Assembly (NCBI GenBank): GCA_033782935.1
Contig: JAWQEG010000511.1
Location: forward strand, 1 to 64,000
Direction: 5' to 3'
DNA length: 64,000 nt
DNA from: Petrolisthes cinctipes
Taxonomy: Eukaryota; Arthropoda; Malacostraca; Decapoda; Porcellanidae
The position numbers were made by a program, and so were the translations under genes. Below the pieces are notes generated by a model. That model was not told where the DNA came from. It ran no database searches and worked only from the letters and a program-made list of their open reading frames with translations. Below, piece after piece: positions 20,206 to 31,030 of the stretch (position 1 is its first letter; every line of letters starts with the position of its first letter).

Positions 20206-20206
20206 G
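19868..20206. repeat. (CATA)n and two (AG)n microsatellites
   Basis: (CATA)n at 19868-19900, (AG)n at 20046-20093 and 20149-20204. Confidence 0.9.
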
Positions 20207-20283
20207 AGACGAGACGAGAATCATGTGGGACGTAAATAGGAGAGTACACACAACAAACAGATTTGTCACTTATAATGAGGCGT

Positions 20284-20438
20284 TTAAGGACCCACGTGAT
20301 GTAGTCAGAAAATTGGAGGTTAGTGAGTCCTTCAAACATTGCCATAAAACACCACCTACTTTGAAGGAGCTTGTTTCGTGGCATAGTCAGGAGGAATCAG
20401 AAGCCACCAGATCTCACAGACGTTCATAGGGTCCTTAA
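20284..20438 (+). mobile_element. MITE family A, copy A15
   Basis: TTAAGGACCCACGTGATG to TTCATAGGGTCCTTAA, closely matching A2 (same CACGTGATG and GACGTTCATAGG variants). Confidence 0.9.
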
Positions 20439-20500
20439 ATGACCCGAGACAACCCAACATCTTACATCCAAAATTAAGAGCCTAAAATTATACAATCTTA

Positions 20501-20743
20501 GGGTCGATACCACAGTGGTATTTGTTTGTTAGCTTCCAAACCAACCACACTTGTAAGGCTTCATTATTTTCCAAAAGCTGAGTATCCGTATTCACAAAAT
20601 CTATCTCACAGTTAGATAATGATGATCCCTGTATAGTTTATTCACTAAATTAATTAAATAATTCCCTTATAAGTCATTTACACCGCTAAGATTCTTTCGT
20701 TTGCTTGCTAACAAACCACTACCAACCACTGTATAATCGACCC
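20501..20743 (+). mobile_element. MITE family E, copy E5
   Basis: GGGTCGATACCACAGTGG to TGTATAATCGACCC with TTA on both flanks. Confidence 0.9.
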
Positions 20744-20936
20744 TTAGTGTTACATGACTGAGTGCTGCCTTGCCTAATCTAGTATGTAGGTAAAGAATGA
20801 GCTGTGTGTTGTGGACGAGTGTTGTTTGGTTTATAAAAGGAAGATATTATACAAAAGCTGAGGGTTATGGTATAGCTTGTATCATGCCATTGAACGGTGG
20901 ACACAGATCGATAACTCATTTGATAAACCTAGTTGA

Positions 20937-21088
20937 TTAAGGGCCCTGTGATCGTGTATGAAAATTGGAGGCTTCTGATTCCACGAAACACCACGAAACA
21001 AGCTCATTCCATATAGGTGGTGCCTCTTGGCAATATTTGAAGGACTCATTTATCTCTAATACTCTGACTACATCACAAGGTCCCTTAA
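20937..21088 (-). mobile_element. MITE family A, copy A16
   Basis: TTAAGGGCCCTGTGATCG to ATCACAAGGTCCCTTAA. CCACGAAACA is doubled locally in the left arm. Confidence 0.85.
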
Positions 21089-21451
21089 TTAAATTAAAAA
21101 GCAAACAAAAAATATATAATATACTGTACCGTAGTTCGTTTTGTTTCGTGAGGAGTGTAGATCTGAAAACACACACTAATAACTTGTATATCATTTAAAA
21201 ATTTAGATAAATATAAAACAAAAACATATTGTTGGTTTATTGCTGAATGTTGCGAGATTATGAAGGCTTTTGTTACTGGTTGGTGCATGTGTTGACTCTC
21301 AGACCATAATAATAATAATAATAATAATGATAATAATTAGGACCAAAAGCCCGTTCATCATCCTCATCTATAAAAACACAGTACGAGTGGTCCAAAATTA
21401 TATCTAATTTAGTTCAAGACACATTGCGTTTCAAGGAGCATAAGTCGTAAT
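21089..21451. other. Unassigned gap with (ATA)n
   Basis: (ATA)n at 21306-21336; otherwise nothing recognised. Confidence 0.4.
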
Positions 21452-21615
21452 AAGGGAGGTGGCCGAGTGGTTAGTGTTCTGGACTCGTAATCTAACGGTT
21501 GGGGGATCGATTCCTCTCAGGTGAGGGTCTGAGAATATTTACTCTTTCGATTTGAGTTTCAGGCACTAACTATAAGGCCACCGAACGTCGTAAAACACCC
21601 TCGCTGGTACCATAA
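21452..21615 (+). repeat. tRNA-derived SINE2 copy, cut by E6
   Basis: Intact head with A-box-like GTGGCCGAGTGGTTAGTG and B-box-like GGATCGATTCC. Homology stops after CTCGCTGGTACCATAA where E6 begins. Confidence 0.8.
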
Positions 21616-21756
21616 TCACAAATCTATCCAACAGTTAGATATTGATGATCACTGCATAGTTTACTCACCAAATTAATTAAATAATTCACCCATAAGTCAT
21701 TTACACGGCTAAGATTCTTTGTTTTGCGTGCTTACAAACCACTGTGGAATTGACCC
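21616..21756 (+). mobile_element. MITE family E, copy E6 (left third missing)
   Basis: Starts ACAAATCTATCCAACAG and ends GTGGAATTGACCC. Confidence 0.75.
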
Positions 21757-21825
21757 TGTATGTGTGTGTGTGTGTGTGTGTGAGCAGCTTTCCTACACAG
21801 CCAACAGATGGACATGAAGGCTCTG

Positions 21826-21970
21826 TTAAGGGGAGGAATTTTTGTTGGTGAATTCGAAGGTCTAAACTAGGCCAGGAAACAATCGTCGTTATTTTTCTGC
21901 TAATGGATCTGTTTCGTGGCAGAGCTTGGAGGAATCAAAGACCTTAGTGACAATTTAACAACAAAATTAA
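21826..21970. mobile_element. MITE family C, copy C6 (diverged)
   Basis: TTAAGGGGAGGAATTTTTG to the final TTAA, with GGCCAGGAAACAATCG and TCTGTTTCGTGGCAGAG arms. Confidence 0.75.
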
Positions 21971-22032
21971 GGCTTTATTGTAATGTTTTCATTCTTTTTC
22001 CAAGCAAAGAAAATATGAGATAATTTGCATTC

Positions 22033-22092
<60 letters not shown>
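22033..22092. repeat. (TC)n microsatellite abutting CR1-1
   Basis: Pure TC for about 60 bp, ending exactly where the retrotransposon coding sequence starts. Confidence 0.95.
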
Positions 22093-22096
<4 letters not shown>

Positions 22097-23891
22097 AAAT
22101 TAAATGTAAATAAGTCACCTGGGCCAGACACGATCTTCCCTCGCGTATTGTAGGAAGTAAATAGTGAAATAGTAAAACCTCTGACTCTGCTCTTTAACTA
22201 TTCTTTACACACCGGAACAATACCTGACGAATGGAAGCTCGCTAATGTAACCCCAATATTTAAAAAAAGGCAGCAAATCTCTACCTAACAACTATCGCCC
22301 TATCAGCCTAACCTCAGTCATATGCAAAATGCTAGAGACAATCATACGAGATAAACTTACAAATCACTTAGAGGAAAACAACTTACTCAGAGACACTCAA
22401 CACGGTTTTCGTAATAAACGCTCTTGCCTAACGAACCTATTAGACTTTTTGAATGACATTTTCAATTAATATAATAAGAGTAAAGCAGTAGACATAATTT
22501 ATCTAGATTTCCAAAAGGCCTTTGACAAAGTTCCCCATAAACGCTTAATAACTAAACTAAAATCACACAGAATCCTAGGCAATACCGTAAGATGGATAGA
22601 GAACTGGCTAAGCAACCGAAAACAACGCATGGTAATAAACGGAAAATCATCTAGTTGGACTGACGTTACGAGCGGGGTGCCACAGGGGTCAGTTTTAGGG
22701 CCAATCCTATTCCTAGTTTACATAAACGACATAGACGAAGGCCTCTCATGCATAATATCGAAATTTGTTGATGACACCAAAATTGCAAATACAGTACTCA
22801 CTAATGCACAGACTAAAGAAATGCAATATAATCTCGATAAATTGTCAAATTGGGCGAAAACTTGGCAAATGTCCTTCAATACAGATAAATGTAAACTGTT
22901 CCACATCGGACATCGTAACGTATCAGCAAACTACTCGTTGAATGGTAATCAACTCAAAAGCGTGGATCGAGAGACAGACTTAGGGGTAACAGTATCAAGT
23001 AACCTAAAACCCAGTCAGCTGTGTACGGAAGTAATTAAGAAAGCATATAAAACTATTGGCTTTATTGGCAGAGCATTCGAGTATAAGTCTAAAGTCACAA
23101 ACCTCACTTTGTATAATTCCTTGGTCCGTCCCCTTATGGAATACTGTGTTCAAGCCTGGTGCCTGTACTATCAGAAAGATATAGCAAAATTGGAACGAGT
23201 CCAATGTAGAGTTACTAAAATGATACCAAGTCTGAGAAACAAAACGTACGAGGAGCGGCTAAGAGAACTAAATCTATTCCCATTAACACAACGTAGACTA
23301 AGAGATGACTTAATCCAGGTATTCAAAATAATCAAAGGCATAGATAATATAGACTGCAGTAAATATTTCACCATCGACCAATCAAACTACACGAGAGGAA
23401 ACGGTTGCAAAATCATAGGTAAATCTTTTAACTCACACGAATCCAAGAATTTCTTTTTTAACAGAGTCGTTAACTTATGGAATGGGCTTCCCCGTAACGT
23501 AATAGACTGTAACACCGTAGACAGCTTCAAACGTCGCTTAGATAAACACCTTGCGTCTAATCCCCGACTTACATTGTTTACTAATGAATAATTTTGCCCA
23601 TTACAGGTGGCGAGTTAGCCAAATTTCACCTGCTTTCTATCTTTCCTATAAAAATGTCCTTGTAGAGTATTTCTGCCAACCCCAAAAGGTTCCCATTCCT
23701 GACATTATTTCCAGTACGGCTCAGGCTGGAGGGAGTGGAGTATGGGGAGAGAGCCTTCTACTTTGCTATCCTTATCTATGACTATCACTGGGGAGTAATT
23801 CATTCTCTACCAGTAACCTTCTAATTAGATCACCTCGTGTGGACCGTAAGGTCTGTTGTGGTCTGTGTTTCTATGTAACTCTATGTAACTC
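22093..23891 (+). pseudogene. CR1-1: 5'-truncated CR1-clade retrotransposon, reverse transcriptase and 3' end
   Basis: The start reads DKLNVNKSPGPDTIFPRVL, then a stop. A +1 run of seven A near 22261-22267 shifts the frame at ANVTPIFKK, and another stop lies after NDIF. From about 22470 the frame is open: DIIYLDFQKAFDKVPHK (RT motif A), GVPQGSVLGPILFLVYINDI (motif B), SKFVDDTKI (catalytic DD), AKTWQMSFNTDKC, LVRPLMEYCVQAW, LERVQCRVTKMIPSLRNKTY, and the CR1 C-terminal signature TRGNGCKIIGKSFNSHESKN with LWNGLPRNV. The ORF ends at 23591. A 300-bp 3' UTR follows, ending near TTTCTATGTAACTCTATG, comparable with the ATTCTATG-type tails of CR1. Endonuclease and ORF1 are lost to 5' truncation. Two stops and one frameshift make it non-coding. 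Confidence 0.92.
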
Positions 23892-24177
23892 TCGCTCTCA
23901 CACACGGGTCTGACAGAGTAGAGGACTGTTATGTATGTACTTACCCCTCCCTCCCTTGGCAACCTTGAAAGCAAATGCTGAGTAGAGGTACCGATTTATT
24001 AAAGACTGTCACTATTTTCCTACTATCCATCCACACACCACGTCTCGGTACTCTTGTCTCTCCTTCGGGACGCACGAGACAATTTGAAAAGTTGTATGAA
24101 AAGAGTGAATGTTGTTGTACCAGGAACCACTGATTAAGATTTATTTGAGGATAAAAGATTAAATTGCCCTTGGCCTA
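23892..24177. other. Unassigned sequence right of CR1-1
   Basis: Begins CTCGCTCTCACACAC, a pyrimidine-rich remnant that may be the other half of the CR1-1 target site. Confidence 0.4.
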
Positions 24178-24475
24178 GAGGAGGAGGAGGAGGAGGAGGA
24201 GGAGGAAGAATTGGTGGAGGAGAAAAAGGTGGAGGAGGAGGAAGATTGGAGGAGGAAGAATTGGAGGAGGAGGAGGAGGAGGAGGAATATTGGAGAAAGA
24301 GGAAGAATTGGAGGAAGAGGAGGAGGAAGATTGGAGAAGGAGGAATTGGAGGAGAAAAAGGAGGAGGAGGAGGAAGATTGGAGAAGGAGGAAGAATTGGA
24401 GGAGGAGGAAGATTGGAGAAGGAGGAAGAATTGGAGGAGAAAAAGGAGGAGGAGGAAAAGGAGGAGTATTAGTAG
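24178..24475. repeat. Purine array (GGA/GAAGATTGGA)
   Basis: (GGA)n grading into GGAGGAAGAATTGGAGG-type units. Long open frames are Glu/Arg repeat translation. Confidence 0.9.
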
Positions 24476-24593
24476 TAGCAGTCGTAGTTAAAGGATTCAA
24501 GATGCAACTGGACTCGTGGCAATATTTACATGGAGTGTTAATGAGAGAATGAGTGAGGCCTGTCAGGTGGAGTGAATTTAGGGGGATTTTGAT

Positions 24594-24636
24594 GGATTGA
24601 TTGATATTAGGCGCCGCAACAGAGAGGTCATATAGG
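24594..24636 (-). repeat. Family F fragment, copy F7
   Basis: GATTGATTGATATTAGGCGC to AGAGGTCATATAG, cut by the element at 24640. Confidence 0.7.
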
Positions 24637-24639
24637 GGG

Positions 24640-24793
24640 AAGTGCAATCACGAGCACTAATAAGTATCCAGGTGTGCTAGAGACAGTAAATAAATACACA
24701 ATAAGATCTCCATTGGAATTCGTTCGTTGGTGAATTGAACTGTTCAAAGCTTCAACTAAAGCTGTATACTTATTAGTGCTCGTGACTGTACAG
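24640..24793. mobile_element. Fold-back element J
   Basis: GCAATCACGAGCACTAATAA at the left faces TTATTAGTGCTCGTGACTGT at the right. About 150 bp with a single hairpin; TSD not resolved. Confidence 0.55.
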
Positions 24794-24939
24794 TACAATG
24801 TTGGTATTTCTCAAATAACTGATTCCCCCAAACAACAGCCACCACAATTATTTTTGTTCATCTGGTCTTGTTTCCAGGGGAATACTTTGGTGGAATTAAG
24901 ACACTCTAATGTTTCAACAATGTATTTTTACCTTCTTAA
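24786..24939 (-). mobile_element. MITE family B, copy B9
   Basis: TACAGTACAATGTTGG to TTTACCTTCTTAA, directly followed by a second TTAA that starts A17. Confidence 0.75.
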
Positions 24940-25073
24940 TTAAGGGCCCTGTGATAGTGTATGAAAATTGGAGACTTCTGCTTCCTCCTGACCACCTCCT
25001 GGTGGTGTTTCGTGGCAATATTTGAAGGACTCATTTATCTCCAATTTTCTGACTACATCACAGGGTCCCTTAA
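24940..25073 (-). mobile_element. MITE family A, copy A17 (internal deletion)
   Basis: TTAAGGGCCCTGTGATAG to TCACAGGGTCCCTTAA, but the CCACGAAACAAGCTCC part of the left arm is missing. Confidence 0.85.
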
Positions 25074-25133
25074 GACATGTGGGCGGGCAGGAGGTCTGAT
25101 GAGTAACTACACTTTTACTGAGTGGGGACTGTT

Positions 25134-25135
<2 letters not shown>

Positions 25136-25187
<52 letters not shown>

Positions 25188-25307
25188 CAACACGTGTCAA
25201 GGTCAATAGGTGGAAATAACTTTTAGCCCCGAAACATTTCTCCACTCGCAGGATTTTTGTGCTGTGTGTGAAGAGAGTGTAAAAGTCAAACCTCTCATCC
25301 GTATACA

Positions 25308-25349
<42 letters not shown>
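25136..25349. repeat. (AG)n and (GT)n microsatellites
   Basis: (AG)n at 25136-25185 and (TG)n at 25315-25349; the second abuts the tail of F8. Confidence 0.9.
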
Positions 25350-25351
<2 letters not shown>

Positions 25352-25533
25352 TTGATTGATATTAGGTGCCACAACAGCGAGGTCATATAGCGCCAGAAAA
25401 AGGTGTTAGAGAGGTGTGACAGCAAGCAAGAAGGAAATAGGAAGAAAGGAGGGACAGTTGAAGAACTGAAAGCTAATGGCTGGGGCCGAAGGGGCGCCAA
25501 AACCCTTAAAGTATTGCCCACATCACTACTGGT
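25349..25533 (-). repeat. Family F repeat, copy F8
   Basis: GATTGATTGATATTAGGTGC to AAAGTATTGCCCACATCACT. Its tail end is adjacent to (TG)n. Confidence 0.8.
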
Positions 25534-25577
25534 GTGTGTGTGACTTGAGGAACTAAAGTGGGGATATAGTACCTACT

Positions 25578-25748
25578 TTAAGAGGATGGTATACTTTTAA
25601 CAGGCTGGAGTGTCTTGATTCCTCCAAAGTATGCCAGGAAACAGACCCACATACAGAAAAATAATGGTATCTTGTTGCCTGGAATAGTTTGGAGGAATCA
25701 TTTGCTCCAGATTTACCACCCAAAACAATGTGCTATATACTCCCTTAA
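25578..25748 (+). mobile_element. MITE family B, copy B10
   Basis: TTAAGAGGATGGTATAC to GCTATATACTCCCTTAA, full length. Confidence 0.85.
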
Positions 25749-25849
25749 GATCGCCCAGAATATTTTAGATATTATCCTCTGATTCATTACACATGGAAAA
25801 GATACAAAGAGTGGAAATTTGCCAGGTTAGTGAAGAAGGGAACGAGCGT

Positions 25850-25894
25850 CTGTGTGTGTGTGTGTCAATGTGTTTGTTTGTGTGTCAATGTGTT

Positions 25895-25934
<40 letters not shown>
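25850..25934. repeat. TG-rich microsatellite
   Basis: (TG)n with CAATGTGTTTGTT interruptions. Confidence 0.85.
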
Positions 25935-26242
25935 TATATGTTCCGACACTGGACATAGGCTTAATCAAGCCCGTTACCGTGGCCCAGGTCATCTGCTGCT
26001 CACACACACACGTCACGACTTCCGAACTGGTACCCAGCCACAGAGAGAGGGAAGTGAGGGTAATTCCCAAATACTGCAGCTGTTATGGTACCAGCGAGGG
26101 TGTTTTACGACGTTCGGTGGCCTTATAGTTAGTGCCTGACATTGAAATCGGATGAGTAAATATTCTCAGGCCCTCACCTGAGAGGATTGATCTCCCGACC
26201 TCTAGGTTATGAGTCCAGAACACTAACCACTCAGCCACCACA
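25935..26242 (-). repeat. tRNA-derived SINE2 copy
   Basis: Runs from TATATGTTCCGACACTGG to GTGGCTGAGTGG in reverse (CCACTCAGCCACC), so the head and A-box region are present. Its variable CACACACACACGTC segment is short. Confidence 0.8.
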
Positions 26243-26244
26243 CA

Positions 26245-26249
<5 letters not shown>

Positions 26250-26320
<71 letters not shown>
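26250..26320. repeat. (TG)n microsatellite
   Basis: Two pure (TG)n blocks separated by TCAATG. Confidence 0.9.
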
Positions 26321-26388
26321 AAAAATAATCTTGTTATCATTGTGTATGGTGGACTAGTAAGAAAGGAATAGAAAGCACTGTTTACGTT

Positions 26389-26564
26389 TTAAGGACCCTG
26401 TGATCGTGTGTATATATATAAAAAAAAAAAAACTGGAGGCTTCTGACTCCTCCTGACCACGCCATGAAACGAACTCCCTTCCATTATAGGTGTGTAAGTT
26501 TCGTGGCAATATTTGTAGGACTCGTATAACTTCAATTTTCTAACTATATCACAGGGTCCCTTAA
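26389..26564 (-). mobile_element. MITE family A, copy A18
   Basis: TTAAGGACCCTGTGATCG to ATCACAGGGTCCCTTAA. A TATATATA plus poly-A stretch replaces part of the left arm (26402-26428). Confidence 0.85.
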
Positions 26565-26735
26565 GAGTGAAATCATCAGTGTTTGTCTGTTGTTTTAGAT
26601 TCGCCAAGATTATCGGACGGACTTTTGCGTATGACAGAACAGAGGGTCGCTTTTCATAACACGGGGTTATAAAAGTTGTGGAGGTGAATCCGGTTTTGGT
26701 CTGGTAAATCCCACTGCATGGTACGGTCGCCTCCC

Positions 26736-26910
<175 letters not shown>

Positions 26911-26922
26911 AATTATACTCTC

Positions 26923-27085
26923 TTAAGGTGAGATTCTCATGTTGGTAAATTGGAAGGCTACTGATTCCACCTAACTATACTTGAAAACAGACTCCCTCAT
27001 TGGTACTAATAGGGTGTCTGTTTCATGGCATAATTTGGAGGAATCATATGCCTTCAAATTCACCGACAAAATAATCTCCCCTTAA
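26923..27085. mobile_element. MITE family C, copy C7
   Basis: TTAAGGTGAGATTCTCATG to AATAATCTCCCCTTAA, full length. Confidence 0.9.
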
Positions 27086-27117
27086 TTAACATGGTCTAAC
27101 CACCCACACTAACCGCC

Positions 27118-27281
27118 CAGTATCATATCAAAATATAATCATACAACAACACCTTATGTCAACTCAACCCCCTCAATTATTATTATGAGGTGCTGCAAAA
27201 TCATACACGTGTTGTTCTTTATTACCAAGATATTTACTCTGATGGACGGAAGGTGTCGGTGGATATTTGATTGTGGCTGTA
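27118..27281 (+). mobile_element. MITE family D, copy D6 (left end missing)
   Basis: Starts at CAGTATCATATCAAAATAT and ends TTGATTGTGGCTGTA. Confidence 0.85.
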
Positions 27282-27322
27282 CCAAAAATATACTCATCTA
27301 TTGTAACTTAGCCTTATCAAAT

Positions 27323-27479
27323 TTAAGGGTATCAACCTTTTGTGGTAAATTTTGAATCAATGTAGGCCTCCAAACTCAGCTATCCCCTGTTAAATTCCAT
27401 ATGGAGGGGTTCTGTTTCCTGGCATAGTTTGGAGGAATAAGTAGCCTACCGATTTCTCATAATAGGTTACTCCCCTTAA
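27323..27479. mobile_element. MITE family C, copy C8 (divergent)
   Basis: TTAAGGGTATCAACC to GGTTACTCCCCTTAA. The right arm (GGCATAGTTTGGAGGAATAA) is typical and the left arm strongly diverged. Shares its right TTAA with A19. Confidence 0.7.
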
Positions 27480-27619
27480 CCAAAGTGTGTGAAATTTAGA
27501 GGCTTCTGACTCCGCCTGACCATGCCACGAAACAAGCTCCTTCCATATAGGTTGTGTTTCTAGAATATATGAAGGACTCGTTTACCTCCAATTTTCTGAC
27601 TACATCACAGGTCACTTAA
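27476..27619 (-). mobile_element. MITE family A, copy A19 (left terminus lost)
   Basis: Lacks the GGACCCTGTGAT end but retains GAGGCTTCTGACTCC, CCACGAAACAAGCTCC and CTGACTACATCACAGG. Confidence 0.8.
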
Positions 27620-27639
27620 TCTTCACACTACATGATTAT

Positions 27640-27882
27640 GGGCCGATTCCACAGTAGTATTGGTTTGTTTGGTTCCCAACCAACCACACTTGCAAGGCTT
27701 CATTATTTTCCAAAAGCTGAATATCCACATTCACAAAATCTATCCAACAGTTAGATAATGATGATCACTGCATAGTTTACCAACCAAATTCATTAAATAA
27801 TTCAGCCATATGTTATTTACACGGCTACCATTCATTCTTTCGCATGCTTACAAACCACTACGAACCACTGCGTAATCGACCC
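27640..27882 (+). mobile_element. MITE family E, copy E7
   Basis: GGGCCGATTCCACAGTAG to GCGTAATCGACCC, flanked by TAT on both sides. Confidence 0.85.
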
Positions 27883-27993
27883 TATGAATTTGGTTGCATC
27901 GTCTCCTTCAACTCAACTTCCGACATGTGTATGGACTGAGTTGATGCCACGCTGCTAAAACGTAAACACAAGACTACAAAGCCGGTTTTTGCA

Positions 27994-28354
27994 AGGAGAA
28001 GAGGAGAGGCTGTTTGAGTGTAACAGATGACATGACTGCATAAGGATTATTAGGCTAGAAGGATGTATTTAAAGGCAAGGAGAGGAGGATGGGAGTAGAG
28101 GCTATTTGTGTGTGAATGATGACAGGACTTCATAAGGATTATTAGACGAGAAAGATATATTTAAAGGCAAGGAGAGTAGGATGGGAGGAGAGACTACGAG
28201 TATTTGTGTGTGAAGGATGACAGGACTTCATAAGGATTATTAGACTAGAAGGATGTATTTAACAGCAAGGAGAGGAGGATGGGAGGAGAGACTATTTGTG
28301 TGTAAAGGATGACAGGACTGCATTAGGATTATTAGACTTAAAGGATGTATTTAA
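27994..28354. repeat. About 92-bp minisatellite, four units
   Basis: Each unit has GGCAAGGAGAGGAGGATGGG, TATTTGTGTGTGA, GATGACAGGACTTCATAAGG and TATTAGACTAGAAGGATG. Units run 27994-28071, 28072-28162, 28163-28262 and 28263-28354, with small indels. Confidence 0.85.
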
Positions 28355-28472
28355 ATAAGGACCCTGTGATTGTGTATGAGACTTGGAGGCTTCTGATTCT
28401 TCCTGACTATGCCATGAAATGAACTCCTTCCATATAGGTGTGTGTGTTTCGTGGCAATATTTCAAGGACTCA

Positions 28473-28633
28473 TTAAGGGGATAGTTCACTTTTGATATAC
28501 TGGACTAAGTTGATTCCTCTAAAGTTTGTCAGGAAACAGGACCAGATTAAGAAAAATAATGGTGGCCTGTTGCTTGGAATAGTTTTGATGAATCAGTGTC
28601 TCCAGATTAATCAACACTGTACATACCCATTAA
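28473..28633 (+). mobile_element. MITE family B, copy B11, nested
   Basis: TTAAGGGGATAGTTCAC to GTACATACCCATTAA. Inside A20 and joined to B12 by TTAA 28630-28633. Confidence 0.9.
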
Positions 28634-28800
28634 GGGCATATATAGCACATTGTTTTGGGTGTTAAATCTGGAGAAAATTATTCCTCCAAACTATTCCAGG
28701 CAACAGGATATCATTAATTTTCTTCATCTGGGTCTGTTTTCTGGCATACTTTGGAGGAATCAAGGGGCTACAATCTTTTAAAAGTATACTATCCCCTTAA
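28630..28800 (-). mobile_element. MITE family B, copy B12, nested
   Basis: TTAAGGGCATATATAGC to TATACTATCCCCTTAA. Opposite orientation to B11; same subtype as B24 (TAGCACATTGTTTTGGG). Confidence 0.9.
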
Positions 28801-28836
28801 CCTTCAATATTCAGACTACACCATGAGGTCTCTTAC

Positions 28837-29258
28837 ATTATTGGAGAGGAAGAAATGCCAAACTGGATTTTGAGTTTGACGTCATGGGCTGCAAGGCATC
28901 TTTTCTGGGATCTGGAGCGGGAAGGGAACTCGGGAAAGAAACCAATGATTATAAGATTAGCTAAGACGACCACAGGCCATAATCTCGTGGCCCTTAAATG
29001 TCGTAAGAAATCTTGATAACATCTGAACATATCGAGGCAGAAGTAAGGTTCATTTCAGTGTGGATTTACCATGTAATTGTGACTTTTGGATTTTAAACTC
29101 ATTGCTTTCTGACAGGTTTGTATAAGCAGAAAATTATATAATGGTTAATATATTACAAACGTTTATAAATACTCTATGTTCAGTCATATATTCGAAACGA
29201 CGCTGAAAACATCTCATCCTATTGACTGTCATTTTATTAAGAGGTCATGAGTAACAGG
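28837..29258. other. Unassigned gap
   Basis: No repeat family or conserved coding signal recognised on either strand. Confidence 0.4.
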
Positions 29259-29259
29259 T

Positions 29260-29301
<42 letters not shown>
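29259..29301. repeat. (GA)n microsatellite
   Basis: About 43 bp of AG repeats. Confidence 0.95.
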
Positions 29302-29306
<5 letters not shown>

Positions 29307-29397
29307 AAAGTTCCACACAGGGTTGCATGGAAGGAGAAGTTTCTGGGATCGGCTCAGACACCCTAGCAACTGTGATGGCCACTCGTTTATTTTGGTT

Positions 29398-29695
29398 CCT
29401 CTCTCCTCCTTCTCTCTCCTCTTTCTCTTTCTCTCTTTTCTCTCTTCTTTCTCTCTCCTCTTTCTATCTCCTCTTTTTCTCTTCTATTTCTCTCTTCCTC
29501 TTTCTCTCTCCTCTTTCTCTCTTCCTCTTTCTCTCTCCTCCTTCTCCTACTTCTCTCTTCTATTTCTCTCATCTCTTTCTATCTCCCCTTTCTATCTCCT
29601 CTTTCTCTCTTCCTCTTTCTCTCTCCTCCTTCTCTCTCCTCTTTCTCTCTCCTCTTTCTCTCTCCTCTTTCTCTCTTCTCTTTCTCTTCTTTCTA
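29398..29695. repeat. Pyrimidine array (TCTCTCCTCTT)
   Basis: Polypyrimidine units TTTCTCTCTCCTC and variants for about 300 bp. The long ORFs here are Ser/Leu/Phe repeat translation. Confidence 0.9.
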
Positions 29696-29739
29696 AATAT
29701 TCACTGGAGGTTCTTACACTATCTTTTATTTTATTTCCT

Positions 29740-29876
29740 CTTGTTGTTATTGCTGTTATTGTTGATGTTATTATTGTTGTTGTTGGTGGTGATGTTGTTG
29801 TTAATGTTATTGTTGTTGTTATTGTTATTGTTGTTGTTGATGTTGCTGTTGTTGATGGTGGTGGTCTTGGTCTTGG

Positions 29877-29907
<31 letters not shown>

Positions 29908-30056
29908 GTTGTTGTTTTTTATGTTATTGTTGTTATTGTTGTTGATATTGTTGCTGTTGTTGGTGGTGTTGTTATTATTGTTATTGTTGTTGGTGGTGGT
30001 GTTGTTGTTTTTTATGTTGTTATTGTTATTGTTGTTATTATTGTTGTTGTTGTTGA
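29740..30056. repeat. Trinucleotide array (TTG, TTA, TGG)
   Basis: Imperfect TTG-based triplets for over 300 bp. Because all changes are in triplet register no stops arise, giving spurious ORFs on both strands. Confidence 0.9.
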
Positions 30057-30189
30057 ATTGAACCAAGGCGGAGAATGTTCCTGGTTCCCCGGGGTCCATG
30101 CCAGTGAGATGATGGCTGGGAAATTGTTGCTTGCATCCATGACCGCATTCCTGCCTCCTCTCTAAACATAGTACAAGCCGCTGCAACAA

Positions 30190-30386
<197 letters not shown>

Positions 30387-30537
30387 CCCCCGGGGATAAC
30401 TATCAACATTCCACCAGTGATCGATGGTGACCCCTCAAAGTCGTACCGGCACACACACAGCGTCTGGATGGATATACTGTATTCTTAGAGGGAAAGGAAG
30501 GAAGTGAAGCTGGATATTCACTCCTGTTGCTAAGGTC

Positions 30538-30652
30538 ACCCAGCCAGCCAGTCAGTCAGTTAGCCAGTTTGTCAGCCAGTCAGTCAGTTAGCCAGTCAGC
30601 CAGTCAGTCAGTTAGCCAGTCAGTTAGTTAGCCAGTTAGTCAGCCAGTCAGA
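30538..30652. repeat. CAGT/CAGCCAGTTAG array
   Basis: Irregular CAGCCAGT and CAGTTAGC units. A similar array lies at 36701-36868. Confidence 0.85.
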
Positions 30653-30721
30653 TGAGCACTACGTCACAAAGGAAAATGAGAATTAAAATGTAAAACAAAA
30701 ACAATAGCTTCAACTATGAGG

Positions 30722-30975
30722 GTTGCTGATGGTGTAATGGTTAGCACACTTGCCTAGCAAGTGAGAGATCCCGGGTTCGATTCCCGAGTCAGTGGAATTG
30801 TTGGACAATTTTCCCAGCCCCCTATGTCCCTGTTCACCTAGCAGTAAGCAGGTACCCGGCTGTAAGAGCAAGGATAGCAACCTTGTAGGCTGGGGAAAGA
30901 TGTGTTGATGTAACAATATTGACTGTCTTAATGACCAACACCATGAGTCCATAGGCATAAAACCCTAAATATTCT
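30722..30975 (+). repeat. tRNA-derived SINE1 copy
   Basis: The head TGCTGATGGTGTAATGG and B box GGGTTCGATTCCCGAGTC fold like a tRNA with an AGC (Ala-like) anticodon position. The body GAATTGTTGGACAATTTTCC and 3' end AAACCCTAAATATTCTT are shared with two other copies. Confidence 0.85.
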
Positions 30976-31030
30976 TTTCAACTATGTAGGTTCAACTTTC
31001 AAAAGGAACAAGACAAAATGTAAAGGAATG

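Larger units (their letters stand above)
28355..28836 (-). mobile_element. MITE family A, copy A20, split by a B pair
   Basis: Left part 28355-28476 ends GGACTCATTAA. Right part resumes after 28800 with CCTTCAATATTCAGACTAC and a decayed end GAGGTCTCTTACA. Together they make one A copy with two B elements at a TTAA. Confidence 0.85.

Noticed and set aside
29323..30165. 280-codon plus-strand ORF and overlapping 244- and 152-codon ORFs
   Set aside because: They are translations of pyrimidine and TTG triplet arrays (Ser/Leu/Phe, Val/Ile or Asn runs) with no complexity or homology.
30722..30795. Possible genuine tRNA gene
   Set aside because: The same tRNA-like head is fused to an identical body in three copies, so it is a SINE promoter, not a tRNA gene.
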